64,000 nt of DNA, taken from contig NZ_CP009832.1 in assembly GCF_000959525.1 (NCBI RefSeq), positions 1,550,001-1,614,000 of the forward strand, read 5' to 3'. The translations under genes and the position numbers were made by a program. This DNA is from Burkholderia multivorans ATCC BAA-247 (GTDB lineage: Bacteria; Pseudomonadota; Gammaproteobacteria; Burkholderiales; Burkholderiaceae). The notes under the pieces were generated by a model. The model had not been told where the DNA came from. It saw only the letters and a list, made by a program, of their open reading frames with translations, and did no database searches. Below, in pieces: positions 8,757-17,208 of this stretch. The first letter of the stretch is position 1. Every line of letters starts with the position of its first letter.

Positions 8757-9064
8757 AACTGCGGGAACTCGCGCATGCGCGCACGGGCGACAAGGGCAAT
8801 ACGTTGAACGTGTCGGTGATCTGCCACGATCCGCGGCACTACGCCCATCTGCGCACGCATCTGAGCGCGGACGTCGTGAAGGCGTGGCTTGCCGGCATCG
8901 TGCGCGGCGACGTCGTGCGCTACGAGCTGCCGGCGCTCGCGGCGTTCAACTTCGTGCTGCGCGATGCGCTGGGCGGGGGCGTCACGCGCTCGCTCGCGCT
9001 CGATGCGCATGGCAAGTCGGTCAGCTCGGCGCTGCTCGCGCTCGAGGTGCCCGATCCGGTGTGA
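8753..9064 (+). CDS. AtuA-like C-terminal ferredoxin-fold domain protein
   Basis: A small 103-residue protein matching the C-terminal domain found fused to DUF1446 in larger AtuA proteins: LRELAHARTGDKGNTLNVSVICHDP, RYELPALAAFNFVLRDALGGGVTRSLALDAHGK. Here the two parts are separate genes joined by a 4-base ATGA overlap, which suggests translational coupling and a two-subunit enzyme. The start is fixed by that overlap and by GGAGG a few bases upstream. Its function is unknown. Confidence 0.82.
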   Translation: MKLRELAHARTGDKGNTLNVSVICHDPRHYAHLRTHLSADVVKAWLAGIVRGDVVRYELPALAAFNFVLRDALGGGVTRSLALDAHGKSVSSALLALEVPDPV

Positions 9065-9175
9065 GGCGCTGATGCGCGGCGCGCGGCCCGCCGTCGACAA
9101 AGCCTTCGGCGCTCTCCGCCGGCGACACGATGAGGCCCCGAATTACGGCCACGCACCTTGCCCCGTGTCGCCGAT

Positions 9176-9189
9176 TTGATCCAGATCAG
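9176..9189. promoter_or_regulatory. FNR/ANR-like box
   Basis: TTGAT, CCAG, ATCAG matches the FNR/ANR consensus TTGAT-N4-ATCAA at nine of ten defined positions. A TAGCAT hexamer at 9232-9237 could be a -10 element, which would put the box near -61. It is about 490 bases before bcsB and 112 bases after the AtuA-like gene. Its target is uncertain. Confidence 0.35.
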
Positions 9190-9528
9190 TTTTTTCGCAC
9201 TCAAACCGCGCGCAACGACGCGGGCTTGAGGTAGCATACGCGCCGCCCACGCGGCAGCGCGCACCGGACGACGGTCCGCAACGGACCGCAGCCGGCATGC
9301 CGACCCGGCGGGCATCGCCCGACCGCGCCGGCAGCATCATGTTCGTCCCGATCGGCAACCGCGGTGCAATCGTTGCCATTCTTTCTTCGCATACGGTATT
9401 TCTGACCGAATCGAGCGTTTTCTCGCTTCGTTGTCCGGAACCCGGCAGCGTTTTGTCCTACTTTTGAGATAACGTGACGAACAGGTGCGCGACGCCGCGA
9501 CGCGCGCGCCGTACGACGAGCCGGCGGC

Positions 9529-9555
9529 TAAAGAATCGCCGCGCCGTTTCGATAA
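9529..9555 (+). promoter_or_regulatory. sigma-28 (FliA)-like promoter before bcsB
   Basis: TAAAGAAT, a spacer of exactly 11 bases, then TTCGATAA. The enteric/pseudomonad FliA consensus is TAAAGTTT-N11-GCCGATAA, so each box matches six of eight positions including the core TAAAG and CGATAA. Predicted transcription would begin near 9563, about 115 bases before the bcsB start. Inference from pattern only. Confidence 0.45.
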
Positions 9556-9677
9556 ATGAATCAAGGCCATTGATGAGGGGAAGCAGACGGGATGTGCACG
9601 CACAGGCATAGCCGCTTTGCGCGCGCCGGATTCGGCGCGATCGAGGATTGGACGTCCCGGACCGAACGGAGCGGCGC

Positions 9678-11999
9678 ATGACGCCGGCCGTGTCGCGGTT
9701 CGTCCTGCTGGCCGCGGCGGCCGGCGCATTCCATGCGGCTGCGCTGGCCGCCGCGACGGCGCCCGGCGGTCAGGCCGTTTCGTCGGCGGCGCCCGGCGCG
9801 GCGTCTTCGACCAGCACGGCAGCGCTGCCGTCATCGGTTGCCGGCGCGCCGGCCGGCGCGCCGTCGGCCGCGCTGCCCGCGACGACCGTGCGTTTGCCGT
9901 TCGCGTCGCTCGGCGCATTCGATCCGCTGCGGCTGCGCGGCGCCGACGACGTACGCACGATCAACGCCGGCGTGCGGCTCGACCGTGTCGTGACGGGCGC
10001 GCGGCTGCGCCTGACCTATGCGTATTCGCCGTCGCTCGTGTTCCCGATGTCGCACCTGAAGGTGTCGGTCAACGGCGAGGTGATCGCGACCGTCCCGTTC
10101 GATGCCGCGCAGGCCGGCCGCACGGTCACGCAGGACATTCCGATCGATCCGCGCTACTTCTCCGATTTCAACCAGATCGGCGTGCGGCTGATCGCGCATT
10201 ACACGCTCGATCACTGCGAGGATCCGGCCAACTCCGCGCTGTGGGCCGACGTGAGTCCGACGAGCGAACTGATTCTCGACGAGGCGCCGGTGCGTCTGCC
10301 GAACGATCTCGCGCTGCTGCCCGCGCCGTTCTTCGACCGCCGCGACAACGCGCTCGTGCGGCTGCCGTTCGTGCTGCCCGCGTCGGCCGATTCGGCGACG
10401 CTGCGCAGCGCGGGCGTGCTCGCGTCGTGGTTCGGCGCGCTGGCCGACTATCGGCATGCGCGCTTTCCGGTGTCGGCGACGCTGCCTTCCGACGATCAGG
10501 CGGTCGTAATCGGCACGGCCGCGACGCTGCCGGCCAGCCTCGCGCTGCCGTCGGTGAACGGCCCGCTGCTCGCGGTCGCCGACAACCCGGCCGCGCCGGG
10601 CCGCAAGCTGCTCGTCGTCACGGGCCGCACGGCCGCCGAAGTCGACGACGCGGTCGCGACGCTCGTGCTCGGCCGCGCGGCGCTGTCGGGGCCGGCGGCG
10701 ACGGTCGCGCACGTCGATCCGGGTGCGCCGCGCAAGCCGTACGATGCGCCGCGCTGGCTGCCGGTCAACCGGCCGATCGCGTTCCGCGAGCTCGTGTCGG
10801 ATCCGCGCGCACTCGAGGTGCGCGGCACCGCGCCGGACGCGATCCGGCTGAACCTGCGCGTGCCCGCCGATCTGCATTCGTGGAACGGTAGCGGCGTACC
10901 GATCACGCTGCGCTATCGCTATACGGCGCCGACCGTGCAGGACAATTCGACGCTCGCGGTCGAGATCAACGACCAGCTCGTGAAGTCGTACCGGCTCGCG
11001 CCCGCGCGCGCCGAAGATGCGCGCGGCCGCCTGCAGCTGCCGCTGCTGTCGGTGCCGGACGGGCGCGTGACGAGCGACGTCGACATCCCGGCGTTCCGCG
11101 TCGGTAGCGGCAACCAGCTGCAGTTGCGCTTCACGCTCGATTCGCAGAAGACGGGCCTATGCTCGAGCACCGCCAGCGAGCCGCAGCGCGCGGCGATCGA
11201 TCCCGATTCGACGATCGACTTCTCGCATTTCGTTCACTACGCGCAGTTGCCGAACCTCGCGTACTTCGCGAACAGCGGCTTTCCGTTCACGCGTTTCGCC
11301 GACCTGTCGCAGACGGCCGTCGTGCTGCCGGATCGCCCGACCGCGCAGGATCTCGAAGCGTATTTGACGATGCTCGGCCACATGGGCGAATGGACCGGCT
11401 TTCCGGCGCTGCGCGTGCAGGTGGCGCGCGCGGCCGACGTCGCCGCGCTCGGCGGCAGCAAGGATCTGCTCGTGATCGACGGCGCATCGTCGTCGCCGTT
11501 GCTCGCGCATTGGCGCGCCGCGTTGCCGGTCGCGATCGGCGGCCCGCGCGGCGCGGGCGCGACGCGCGTCGCGTTTTCCGTCGACGAGCGCTGGCGCAAC
11601 GGCGTCGGCCGGCCGGACGGCGGCGCGCACATCGAGCAGAGCGGGCCGCTCGCGACGCTCGCCGGTTTCGAGCTGCCGGGCAGTCACGGCCGCAGCGTGG
11701 TTGCGCTGACCGCGACCGAGCCGGGCCGCCTCGGCGAGCTGCTCGACGTGTTCGAGAAGCCGGGCCTCGTCGCGCAGGTGCAGGGCGACGTCGCGCTGGT
11801 GCGGGCGGGCGCCGTCGACAGCCTGCGCGTCGGCGAGCCGTACGTCGTCGGCTTCGTGCCGTGGTACGCGCGTGTGTGGACGCATGCGGCGCGGCACCCG
11901 GTCGTGCTCGGCGCGGTCGGCGTGGTCGCCGGGCTGCTGCTCGCGCTCGGTGCGTTCAGCGTGCTGCAGCGGATCGCCGCGCGTCGACGGGGGATGTAA
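9678..11999 (+). CDS. bcsB: cellulose synthase regulatory subunit BcsB
   Basis: BcsB is the periplasmic, membrane-anchored partner of the cellulose synthase BcsA; it stabilises the synthase and guides the glucan across the periplasm. The 773-residue product has a signal peptide (RFVLLAAAAGAFHAAALAAAT), an Ala/Ser/Pro-rich linker, then the repeated carbohydrate-binding and flavodoxin-like domains of the family, and one C-terminal transmembrane helix (about 741-765) followed by RRRGM. Length fits the family (about 750-800). ATG 9678 was chosen because ACGGAG lies 8 bases before it; a TTG at 9648 is in frame but weaker. It is the first gene of the operon and bcsZ starts 3 bases after its stop. 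Confidence 0.9.
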   Translation: MTPAVSRFVLLAAAAGAFHAAALAAATAPGGQAVSSAAPGAASSTSTAALPSSVAGAPAGAPSAALPATTVRLPFASLGAFDPLRLRGADDVRTINAGVRLDRVVTGARLRLTYAYSPSLVFPMSHLKVSVNGEVIATVPFDAAQAGRTVTQDIPIDPRYFSDFNQIGVRLIAHYTLDHCEDPANSALWADVSPTSELILDEAPVRLPNDLALLPAPFFDRRDNALVRLPFVLPASADSATLRSAGVLASWFGALADYRHARFPVSATLPSDDQAVVIGTAATLPASLALPSVNGPLLAVADNPAAPGRKLLVVTGRTAAEVDDAVATLVLGRAALSGPAATVAHVDPGAPRKPYDAPRWLPVNRPIAFRELVSDPRALEVRGTAPDAIRLNLRVPADLHSWNGSGVPITLRYRYTAPTVQDNSTLAVEINDQLVKSYRLAPARAEDARGRLQLPLLSVPDGRVTSDVDIPAFRVGSGNQLQLRFTLDSQKTGLCSSTASEPQRAAIDPDSTIDFSHFVHYAQLPNLAYFANSGFPFTRFADLSQTAVVLPDRPTAQDLEAYLTMLGHMGEWTGFPALRVQVARAADVAALGGSKDLLVIDGASSSPLLAHWRAALPVAIGGPRGAGATRVAFSVDERWRNGVGRPDGGAHIEQSGPLATLAGFELPGSHGRSVVALTATEPGRLGELLDVFEKPGLVAQVQGDVALVRAGAVDSLRVGEPYVVGFVPWYARVWTHAARHPVVLGAVGVVAGLLLALGAFSVLQRIAARRRGM

Positions 12000-12002
12000 C
12001 GG

Positions 12003-13265
12003 ATGGTGCGGGCAATCGGAATGCGGCGCGCGGCATCGGCGCGCCGGCTCGGCGCGACGTTCGTGCTGGCCGTCGCGGCGGCGTGTGCGGCAGGCGGCAC
12101 GGTCGCGCGCGCGGCGGCTGCGCCGCGTACGGCGAGCGGTGCGGCAGGCGGCGCAGGCGCGGCAAGCGCGACGGACGCCGCCGACGCGCGCTGCGGCGCG
12201 GACTGGCCGCGCTGGGACGCGTTCAAGCGCGGGTTCGTGTCGGCCGACGGGCGCGTGATCGACGTCGGTTCGGCCGATTCGCGCACGGTATCGGAGGGGC
12301 AGGCGTATGGACTGTTCTTCGCGCTCGTCGCGAACGACCGGCGCACGTTCGACACGATCCTCGCATGGACCGAGAACAACCTCGCGCAGGGCGACCTGAG
12401 CGCGCGGCTGCCGGCGTGGCTGTGGGGCCGCGCGCCGGACGGCACGTGGCGCGTGCTCGACGCGAACGCGGCCTCCGATGCCGATCTGTGGATCGCGTAC
12501 GCGCTCGTCGAAGCGGGGCGGCTCTGGCACGAGCGCAGCTATACCGCGCGCGGCATGCTGCTCGCGAAACGCGTGCTCGACGACGAGACGGCGAACGTGC
12601 CGGGCCTCGGGCTCACGCTGCTGCCCGGGCCGACTGGCTTCGCGCTTGCGCGCGACCGATGGCGCGTGAATCCGAGCTATTCGCCGCCGCAGGTGATTCG
12701 CGCGCTCGCCGCACGGTTGCCCGACGATCGCCGCTGGGCTGCGCTTGCGGCCAGCACCGGCCGCGTGTTGCTCGATACCGCACCGAAGGGCTTTGCGCCG
12801 GACTGGGCGCTGTACCGCGCGGGCGCGGGCTTCGGTCCCGATCCGCAGACGCAGGCGGAAAGCGCGTACAACGCGATTCGCGTCTATCTGTGGGCCGGCA
12901 TGCTCGATCGCGCCGATCCGCTCGCCGCGCCGCTGCTCGCGCGCTTCGCACCATTCGCCGACTACATCGCCGCGCATGGCGCGCCGCCCGAGAAAGTCGA
13001 CACGACGACCGGCGTTGCCGGGCCGAACGACGGCAACGGCGGCTTCTCCGCGGCCGCGGTGCCGTTTCTCGACGCACGCGGCCAGCACGCGCTGGCCGAT
13101 GCGCAGGCGGCGCGCGTCGATGCGCTCGCGCGCGAGTCGGCGCCCGGCTATTACACGAGCGTGCTGACGCTGTTCGGCCTCGGCTGGCGCGAGGGGCGCT
13201 ACCGGTTCGGCGCGGACGGCTCACTCGACGTGCGCTGGGGAGAGCGTTCGTGCGTCGCCCGCTGA
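12003..13265 (+). CDS. bcsZ: periplasmic endoglucanase BcsZ (glycoside hydrolase family 8)
   Basis: BcsZ is a family-8 endo-beta-1,4-glucanase that trims or releases nascent cellulose in the periplasm. A hydrophobic signal (about residues 14-35) and a low-complexity Ala/Gly stretch precede the catalytic domain, which starts at CGADWPRWDAFKRGFVSADGRVID. Glu98 in SEGQAYG is the expected acid catalyst, and Asp159/Asp161 in ASDADLWIAYAL lie in the conserved substrate segment. The length of 420 residues is slightly above the usual 370 because of the N-terminal linker. It starts 3 bases after bcsB, and its end overlaps the bcsC start by 16 bases, so translation is probably coupled. Confidence 0.92.
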   Translation: MVRAIGMRRAASARRLGATFVLAVAAACAAGGTVARAAAAPRTASGAAGGAGAASATDAADARCGADWPRWDAFKRGFVSADGRVIDVGSADSRTVSEGQAYGLFFALVANDRRTFDTILAWTENNLAQGDLSARLPAWLWGRAPDGTWRVLDANAASDADLWIAYALVEAGRLWHERSYTARGMLLAKRVLDDETANVPGLGLTLLPGPTGFALARDRWRVNPSYSPPQVIRALAARLPDDRRWAALAASTGRVLLDTAPKGFAPDWALYRAGAGFGPDPQTQAESAYNAIRVYLWAGMLDRADPLAAPLLARFAPFADYIAAHGAPPEKVDTTTGVAGPNDGNGGFSAAAVPFLDARGQHALADAQAARVDALARESAPGYYTSVLTLFGLGWREGRYRFGADGSLDVRWGERSCVAR

Positions 13266-16200
13266 TTCGCGTCGTCGCGGGCGTCACGGCGCTCGCGGCG
13301 TCGATCGGAGCATCGGCGCTTGCCCCGTCGGCGCCTGCCGCATCGGCGCCCGCTGCAACGCCACCCGCGGCCGCGGCGCGACCCGCGAGCCCGAAAGCCG
13401 CGCGCGCGGCGCCCGCATCGGCCGACGCGGTCGATGCGCGCCGGCTGCTCGCGACTGCGCGGATGTGGGGCGTCAAGCATCGCGACGATCTCGCGCGCGA
13501 CGCGCTGAACAAGGGGCTGCTGATCGCGCCCGACGATCCCGAGTTGCTCGCCGAACAGATGCGCGTGCTGCTGCGGCTCGGCGACGCGCAACGCGCGCAG
13601 GCCGCGCTCGCCCGGCTGCAGGCGCGCGCACCCGATGCGCCCGATACGCGGCGCGCGGCCGACGAATTGCGCGTCGCGACGAGCGGCCGCGGCGAGATGG
13701 CGCAGATCCGGCTGCTCGCGCGTAGCGGCCGGACCGACGAAGCGGCCCGACGGATCGTCGCGCTGTTTCCGAACGGTGCACCGTCCGGTGCGCTCGGCGC
13801 GGAGTACTACCAGATCGTCGCGAACGCGCCGGGCGGCCGTGCGCCGGCGATCGCCGCGCTGCGCCGCGCGCTCGCGGCCGATCCGCATGACACCGATGCG
13901 GCGCTCGCGCTCGCGCGGCTGCTGAACCAGCGCGACGACACGCGCGCCGAAGCCAACCGCATCGCGTGGTCGCTCGCGACGCGCACCGACGCCGACCATA
14001 CCGATGCGATGACGCTGTGGCGGCACGTGCTGCAATCGGCCGGCGCCGATCCCGCCTATCTCGACGCGCTGCATGCCTATCTCGCGCTCGTGCCGGACGA
14101 TACCGAGTTCCGCGATCGCGCGGCCGCGCTCGACCGGCAACGCGACGCGCGGCGGCGGCTCGAACGCGATCCCGACTACATCGCGCAGCAGCGCGGCTTG
14201 CAGGCGCTCGCGCGCGGCGATCTCGCGGCGGCCGAGCCGCTGCTGACGCGCGCGGTGCGTGCGCGTGCCGACGATGCGGACGCGGTCGGCGGCCTCGGGC
14301 TGCTGCGGCTGCGCGAAGGGCGGCACGACGAAGCGCGCGCGCTGTTCACACGCGCCGCATCGCTCGCGACCGATCAGCGCGGCAAGTGGCAGAGCCTCGC
14401 GCGCACCGCGCAATTCTGGGGGCTGCTCGCGCAAGGCCGCGCGGCGGCGTCGGCCGGTCGCGCGGCGCAAGCCGAGCGTGCGGCGCGCGCCGCGCTCGCG
14501 ATGCAGCCGGACAGCGCGGATGCGAAGCTGCAACTTGCCGATGCGCTGCTGGCCCAGCGCGACTGGGCGCGCGCGGAGCCGCTGCTGCGCGAACTGCTGG
14601 CCGCGCCTGCGCCGCGCATCGCGGCCGTGCGCGACACCGCGACGCTCTACGAAAACACCGGCCGCGCGGAGCGCGTCGGGCCGCTGCTCGATGCGCTGCA
14701 AGGCCGCGTGACGGGCGGCGACGATCGGCGCGCGCTCGACGGCCTGCGGGCGGACCTGCTGGCCAGCCAGGCGAGCGCGCTCGCGGCGCGCGGCGAACGC
14801 GGGCCGGCCGCGCAACGCTACGAAGCGGCCGTGCGCGCGGCGCCCGACGCGGCCTGGACGCGCTTCGCGCTCGCGCGCCTGTATCGCGACATGGGACTGC
14901 CGCAGCTTGGCCGCACGGTGATGGACGAAGGGCTCGCGTATCGCGATACGGCCGAGATGCGCTACGCGAGCGCGCTGTACCGCCATTCGCTCGACGATGT
15001 CGACGGCGCGCAGGCCGTGCTCGCCGGCATCGACGAGGCGCAGCGCTCGGACGGCATGCGCGCGCTCGCGCGCAAGCTCGACGCGGAACGCGCGCTGGCC
15101 GATGCACGCGACGCGCTCGCGCGCGGCGACCGCACGGCGTTCGCCGCGTCGCTCGAGCGTGCGCAACGGCAGGCACCGGACGATCCCGACCTGCTTGCCG
15201 CGATCGGCGCGCAGTGGATCGATGCGGGCGAGACCGAGCGCGGCCTCGCGCCGCTGCACGACTGGATCGCCGCGCATCCGGCCGACGCCGATGCCGACGT
15301 GCGGCTGCGCTACGGCGATCTGCTCGGCAGCGCGCGGCGCGACGATGCGCTCGTCGCGTGGCTCGATGCGCTGCGCCGCGACCCGGCGCTGACGCCCGCC
15401 CAGACCGCGCGGCTCGAGGATCAGGCGCTGCGCGTCGTGCTGCGGCAGACCGACGATGCGATCGCGCAGCACGACGATGCGCGCGCCCGCGCGCTGCTCG
15501 CGCGCGTGAGTGCGGCCGGCCGCGCCGACAAGCGCTACGCGCTCGAACTCGCCGACGTCGAACGCGCGCAGGGCCGCTACGATGCCGCGCGCGACGCGCT
15601 TGCGCCGCTCGTCGCGCGCCTGCCGGACGATCCCGACACGCAGCTCGCGCTCGCGCGGATCGACGAGGAGAGCGGCCGTCGCGCGGCCGCGCTGGCACGC
15701 GTCGAAGCGGTGCTCGCGCGCACGCCGGACGACGACGTCGACACGCGGCTCGCCGTCGTGCGGCGGCTGAACGCGCTCGGCCGCTCGGATGCCGCGGTGC
15801 AGGTGACCGACCGGCTGCAGGCCGCGTATCCGGCGCGCGCGGACGTGACGGTCGCGGCCGGCCGCGTCGCCGAGGGACAGCGCCGCTACGACGACGCGGC
15901 GTCGCTGTACCGGCTGTCGATGTCGCAGGAGCGCGCGAGCGGCGTACGCGCAGGCCGCGACGGGCTGACGCCCGCGCAGGCCGCGTTCGCCGATCTCGAG
16001 CAGCGGCGCGATCCGGAGATCGAGATCGGCTGGCTGCCGGCCTACAAATCCGGCGACGAAGGCATTTCCGCGTATCGCGCGCAGCAGGTGCCGATCTATA
16101 TGCAGGTGCCCGTGCGCTACGACGGCCACGCGTTCCTGCAGCTCGACACCGTGCATCTCGATGCGGGCACGCTCGACACAAGCAACGCGGACGCCTACAC

Positions 16201-17200
16201 GCTGAAAACGTTCGGCACGTATGCGGCGCTCAACGCGCTGAACGGCCTGCCGCCGCCGTTTGCGCCGGCGGCGTCGGCCGGCGCGCTGATCGCACATCCA
16301 CCGGGCGCGCTGCACCAGTCGACGACGGGCGTCGCGCTCGGCGCGGGCTACCGGTCCGACGCGTGGCGCGTCGATCTCGGCACGTCGCCGCTCGGCTTTC
16401 CCGTGCACTACCTGGTCGGCGGCGTGCGCTACCGTTTCGACGCGGGGCCCGCGAGCGTCAGCGTGAACGCGTCGCGGCGGCCGGAAACGAGCAGCGTGCT
16501 GTCGTATGCCGGCATGCGCGACCCGTGGACGGGCGCGGTGTGGGGCGGCGTGCGCCGCGACGGCGTGAATCTGCGCGCGTCGGTCGACGTCGGCCGCGCG
16601 AACCTGTTCGCCGAACTCGGCGCCGGCGTGCTGTCGGGCCGCAACGTCGAGCGCAATGCTGAGGTCACGCTGCGCACGGGCTTCATGGCGCCCGTCTACG
16701 AACGCGCGACGATGAAGGTCGCCACCGGGCTCGTCGGCAACGCGTGGCACTACGCGCAGAACCTGCGGTACTACACGTACGGGCAGGGCGGCTACTACAG
16801 TCCGCAGCGCTATCTGTCGCTCGGCGTACCGATCGAATGGGCCGGGCGGCGCGATGCGCTGTCGTGGGATCTGACCGTCACGGCCGGGATGTCGAACAGC
16901 TACGAGAAGGATTCGCTGTTCTATCCGACCTTCGCGGACCGGCGCGCCGAGCAGCAGGCGGCCGGCCTTGTCTACACGGGCAGCTCGACGCGCGGCGTGT
17001 CGTTCTCGTACGGCGTGAACGGCATCGCGGAATACCGCGTGAACGCGCATCTGAGCGTGGGCGCGCAACTGCATGTCGACCGGTCGCACGACTACGCGCC
17101 GAGTTCGGCGCTTGTCTATCTGCGCTATGCGTTCGACGCGCGCGCCGAGCGCAGCTGGCTCGTCACGCCGACGCCCGTGCGGCTCTACTCGGACTATTAG
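13250..17200 (+). CDS. bcsC: cellulose export protein BcsC (TPR plus outer-membrane barrel)
   Basis: BcsC carries cellulose through the outer membrane. The product is 1316 residues: signal peptide at the start (IRVVAGVTALAASIGASALA), an Ala/Pro-rich linker, then a long helical array of tetratricopeptide repeats from about 60 to 870 with recurring A-L-x-x-A patterns, and the C-terminal BcsC barrel domain from about residue 920 (EIEIGWLPAYKSGDEGISAYRA), ending SDY. The start is GTG 13250, preceded by GGGGAGAG and lying inside the end of bcsZ; frames further upstream are only the alternate reading of bcsB/bcsZ. Family members are usually 1150-1350 residues, so it is full length. bcsE follows after 8 bases. 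Confidence 0.93.
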   Translation: MRRPLIRVVAGVTALAASIGASALAPSAPAASAPAATPPAAAARPASPKAARAAPASADAVDARRLLATARMWGVKHRDDLARDALNKGLLIAPDDPELLAEQMRVLLRLGDAQRAQAALARLQARAPDAPDTRRAADELRVATSGRGEMAQIRLLARSGRTDEAARRIVALFPNGAPSGALGAEYYQIVANAPGGRAPAIAALRRALAADPHDTDAALALARLLNQRDDTRAEANRIAWSLATRTDADHTDAMTLWRHVLQSAGADPAYLDALHAYLALVPDDTEFRDRAAALDRQRDARRRLERDPDYIAQQRGLQALARGDLAAAEPLLTRAVRARADDADAVGGLGLLRLREGRHDEARALFTRAASLATDQRGKWQSLARTAQFWGLLAQGRAAASAGRAAQAERAARAALAMQPDSADAKLQLADALLAQRDWARAEPLLRELLAAPAPRIAAVRDTATLYENTGRAERVGPLLDALQGRVTGGDDRRALDGLRADLLASQASALAARGERGPAAQRYEAAVRAAPDAAWTRFALARLYRDMGLPQLGRTVMDEGLAYRDTAEMRYASALYRHSLDDVDGAQAVLAGIDEAQRSDGMRALARKLDAERALADARDALARGDRTAFAASLERAQRQAPDDPDLLAAIGAQWIDAGETERGLAPLHDWIAAHPADADADVRLRYGDLLGSARRDDALVAWLDALRRDPALTPAQTARLEDQALRVVLRQTDDAIAQHDDARARALLARVSAAGRADKRYALELADVERAQGRYDAARDALAPLVARLPDDPDTQLALARIDEESGRRAAALARVEAVLARTPDDDVDTRLAVVRRLNALGRSDAAVQVTDRLQAAYPARADVTVAAGRVAEGQRRYDDAASLYRLSMSQERASGVRAGRDGLTPAQAAFADLEQRRDPEIEIGWLPAYKSGDEGISAYRAQQVPIYMQVPVRYDGHAFLQLDTVHLDAGTLDTSNADAYTLKTFGTYAALNALNGLPPPFAPAASAGALIAHPPGALHQSTTGVALGAGYRSDAWRVDLGTSPLGFPVHYLVGGVRYRFDAGPASVSVNASRRPETSSVLSYAGMRDPWTGAVWGGVRRDGVNLRASVDVGRANLFAELGAGVLSGRNVERNAEVTLRTGFMAPVYERATMKVATGLVGNAWHYAQNLRYYTYGQGGYYSPQRYLSLGVPIEWAGRRDALSWDLTVTAGMSNSYEKDSLFYPTFADRRAEQQAAGLVYTGSSTRGVSFSYGVNGIAEYRVNAHLSVGAQLHVDRSHDYAPSSALVYLRYAFDARAERSWLVTPTPVRLYSDY

Positions 17201-17208
17201 GGGAACGC

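Larger units (their letters stand above)
9065..9677. other. 613-bp gene-free region upstream of the cellulose operon
   Basis: No convincing coding sequence on either strand; the short open frames lack ribosome sites and family features. Two regulatory candidates lie inside: an FNR/ANR-like box near 9180 and a sigma-28-like promoter near 9540, both described separately. The stretch 9380-9560 is more AT-rich than the surrounding coding DNA, as expected for a promoter region. A long untranslated leader for bcsB (from about 9563) is likely if the sigma-28-like site is used. Confidence 0.6.

Noticed and set aside
9143-9392. Short minus-strand open frames in the gap before the cellulose operon
   Set aside because: No ribosome site, no conserved-looking sequence; more likely promoter region.
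11159-13249. Upstream in-frame extension of bcsC through bcsB and bcsZ
   Set aside because: This part has Arg-rich nonsense composition and overlaps two real genes; the GTG at 13250 with a good ribosome site and a signal peptide is the true start.
13199-17089. 1296-codon minus-strand frame opposite bcsC
   Set aside because: Arg/Val-rich shadow of the TPR-coding strand, without start signal or recognisable domain.
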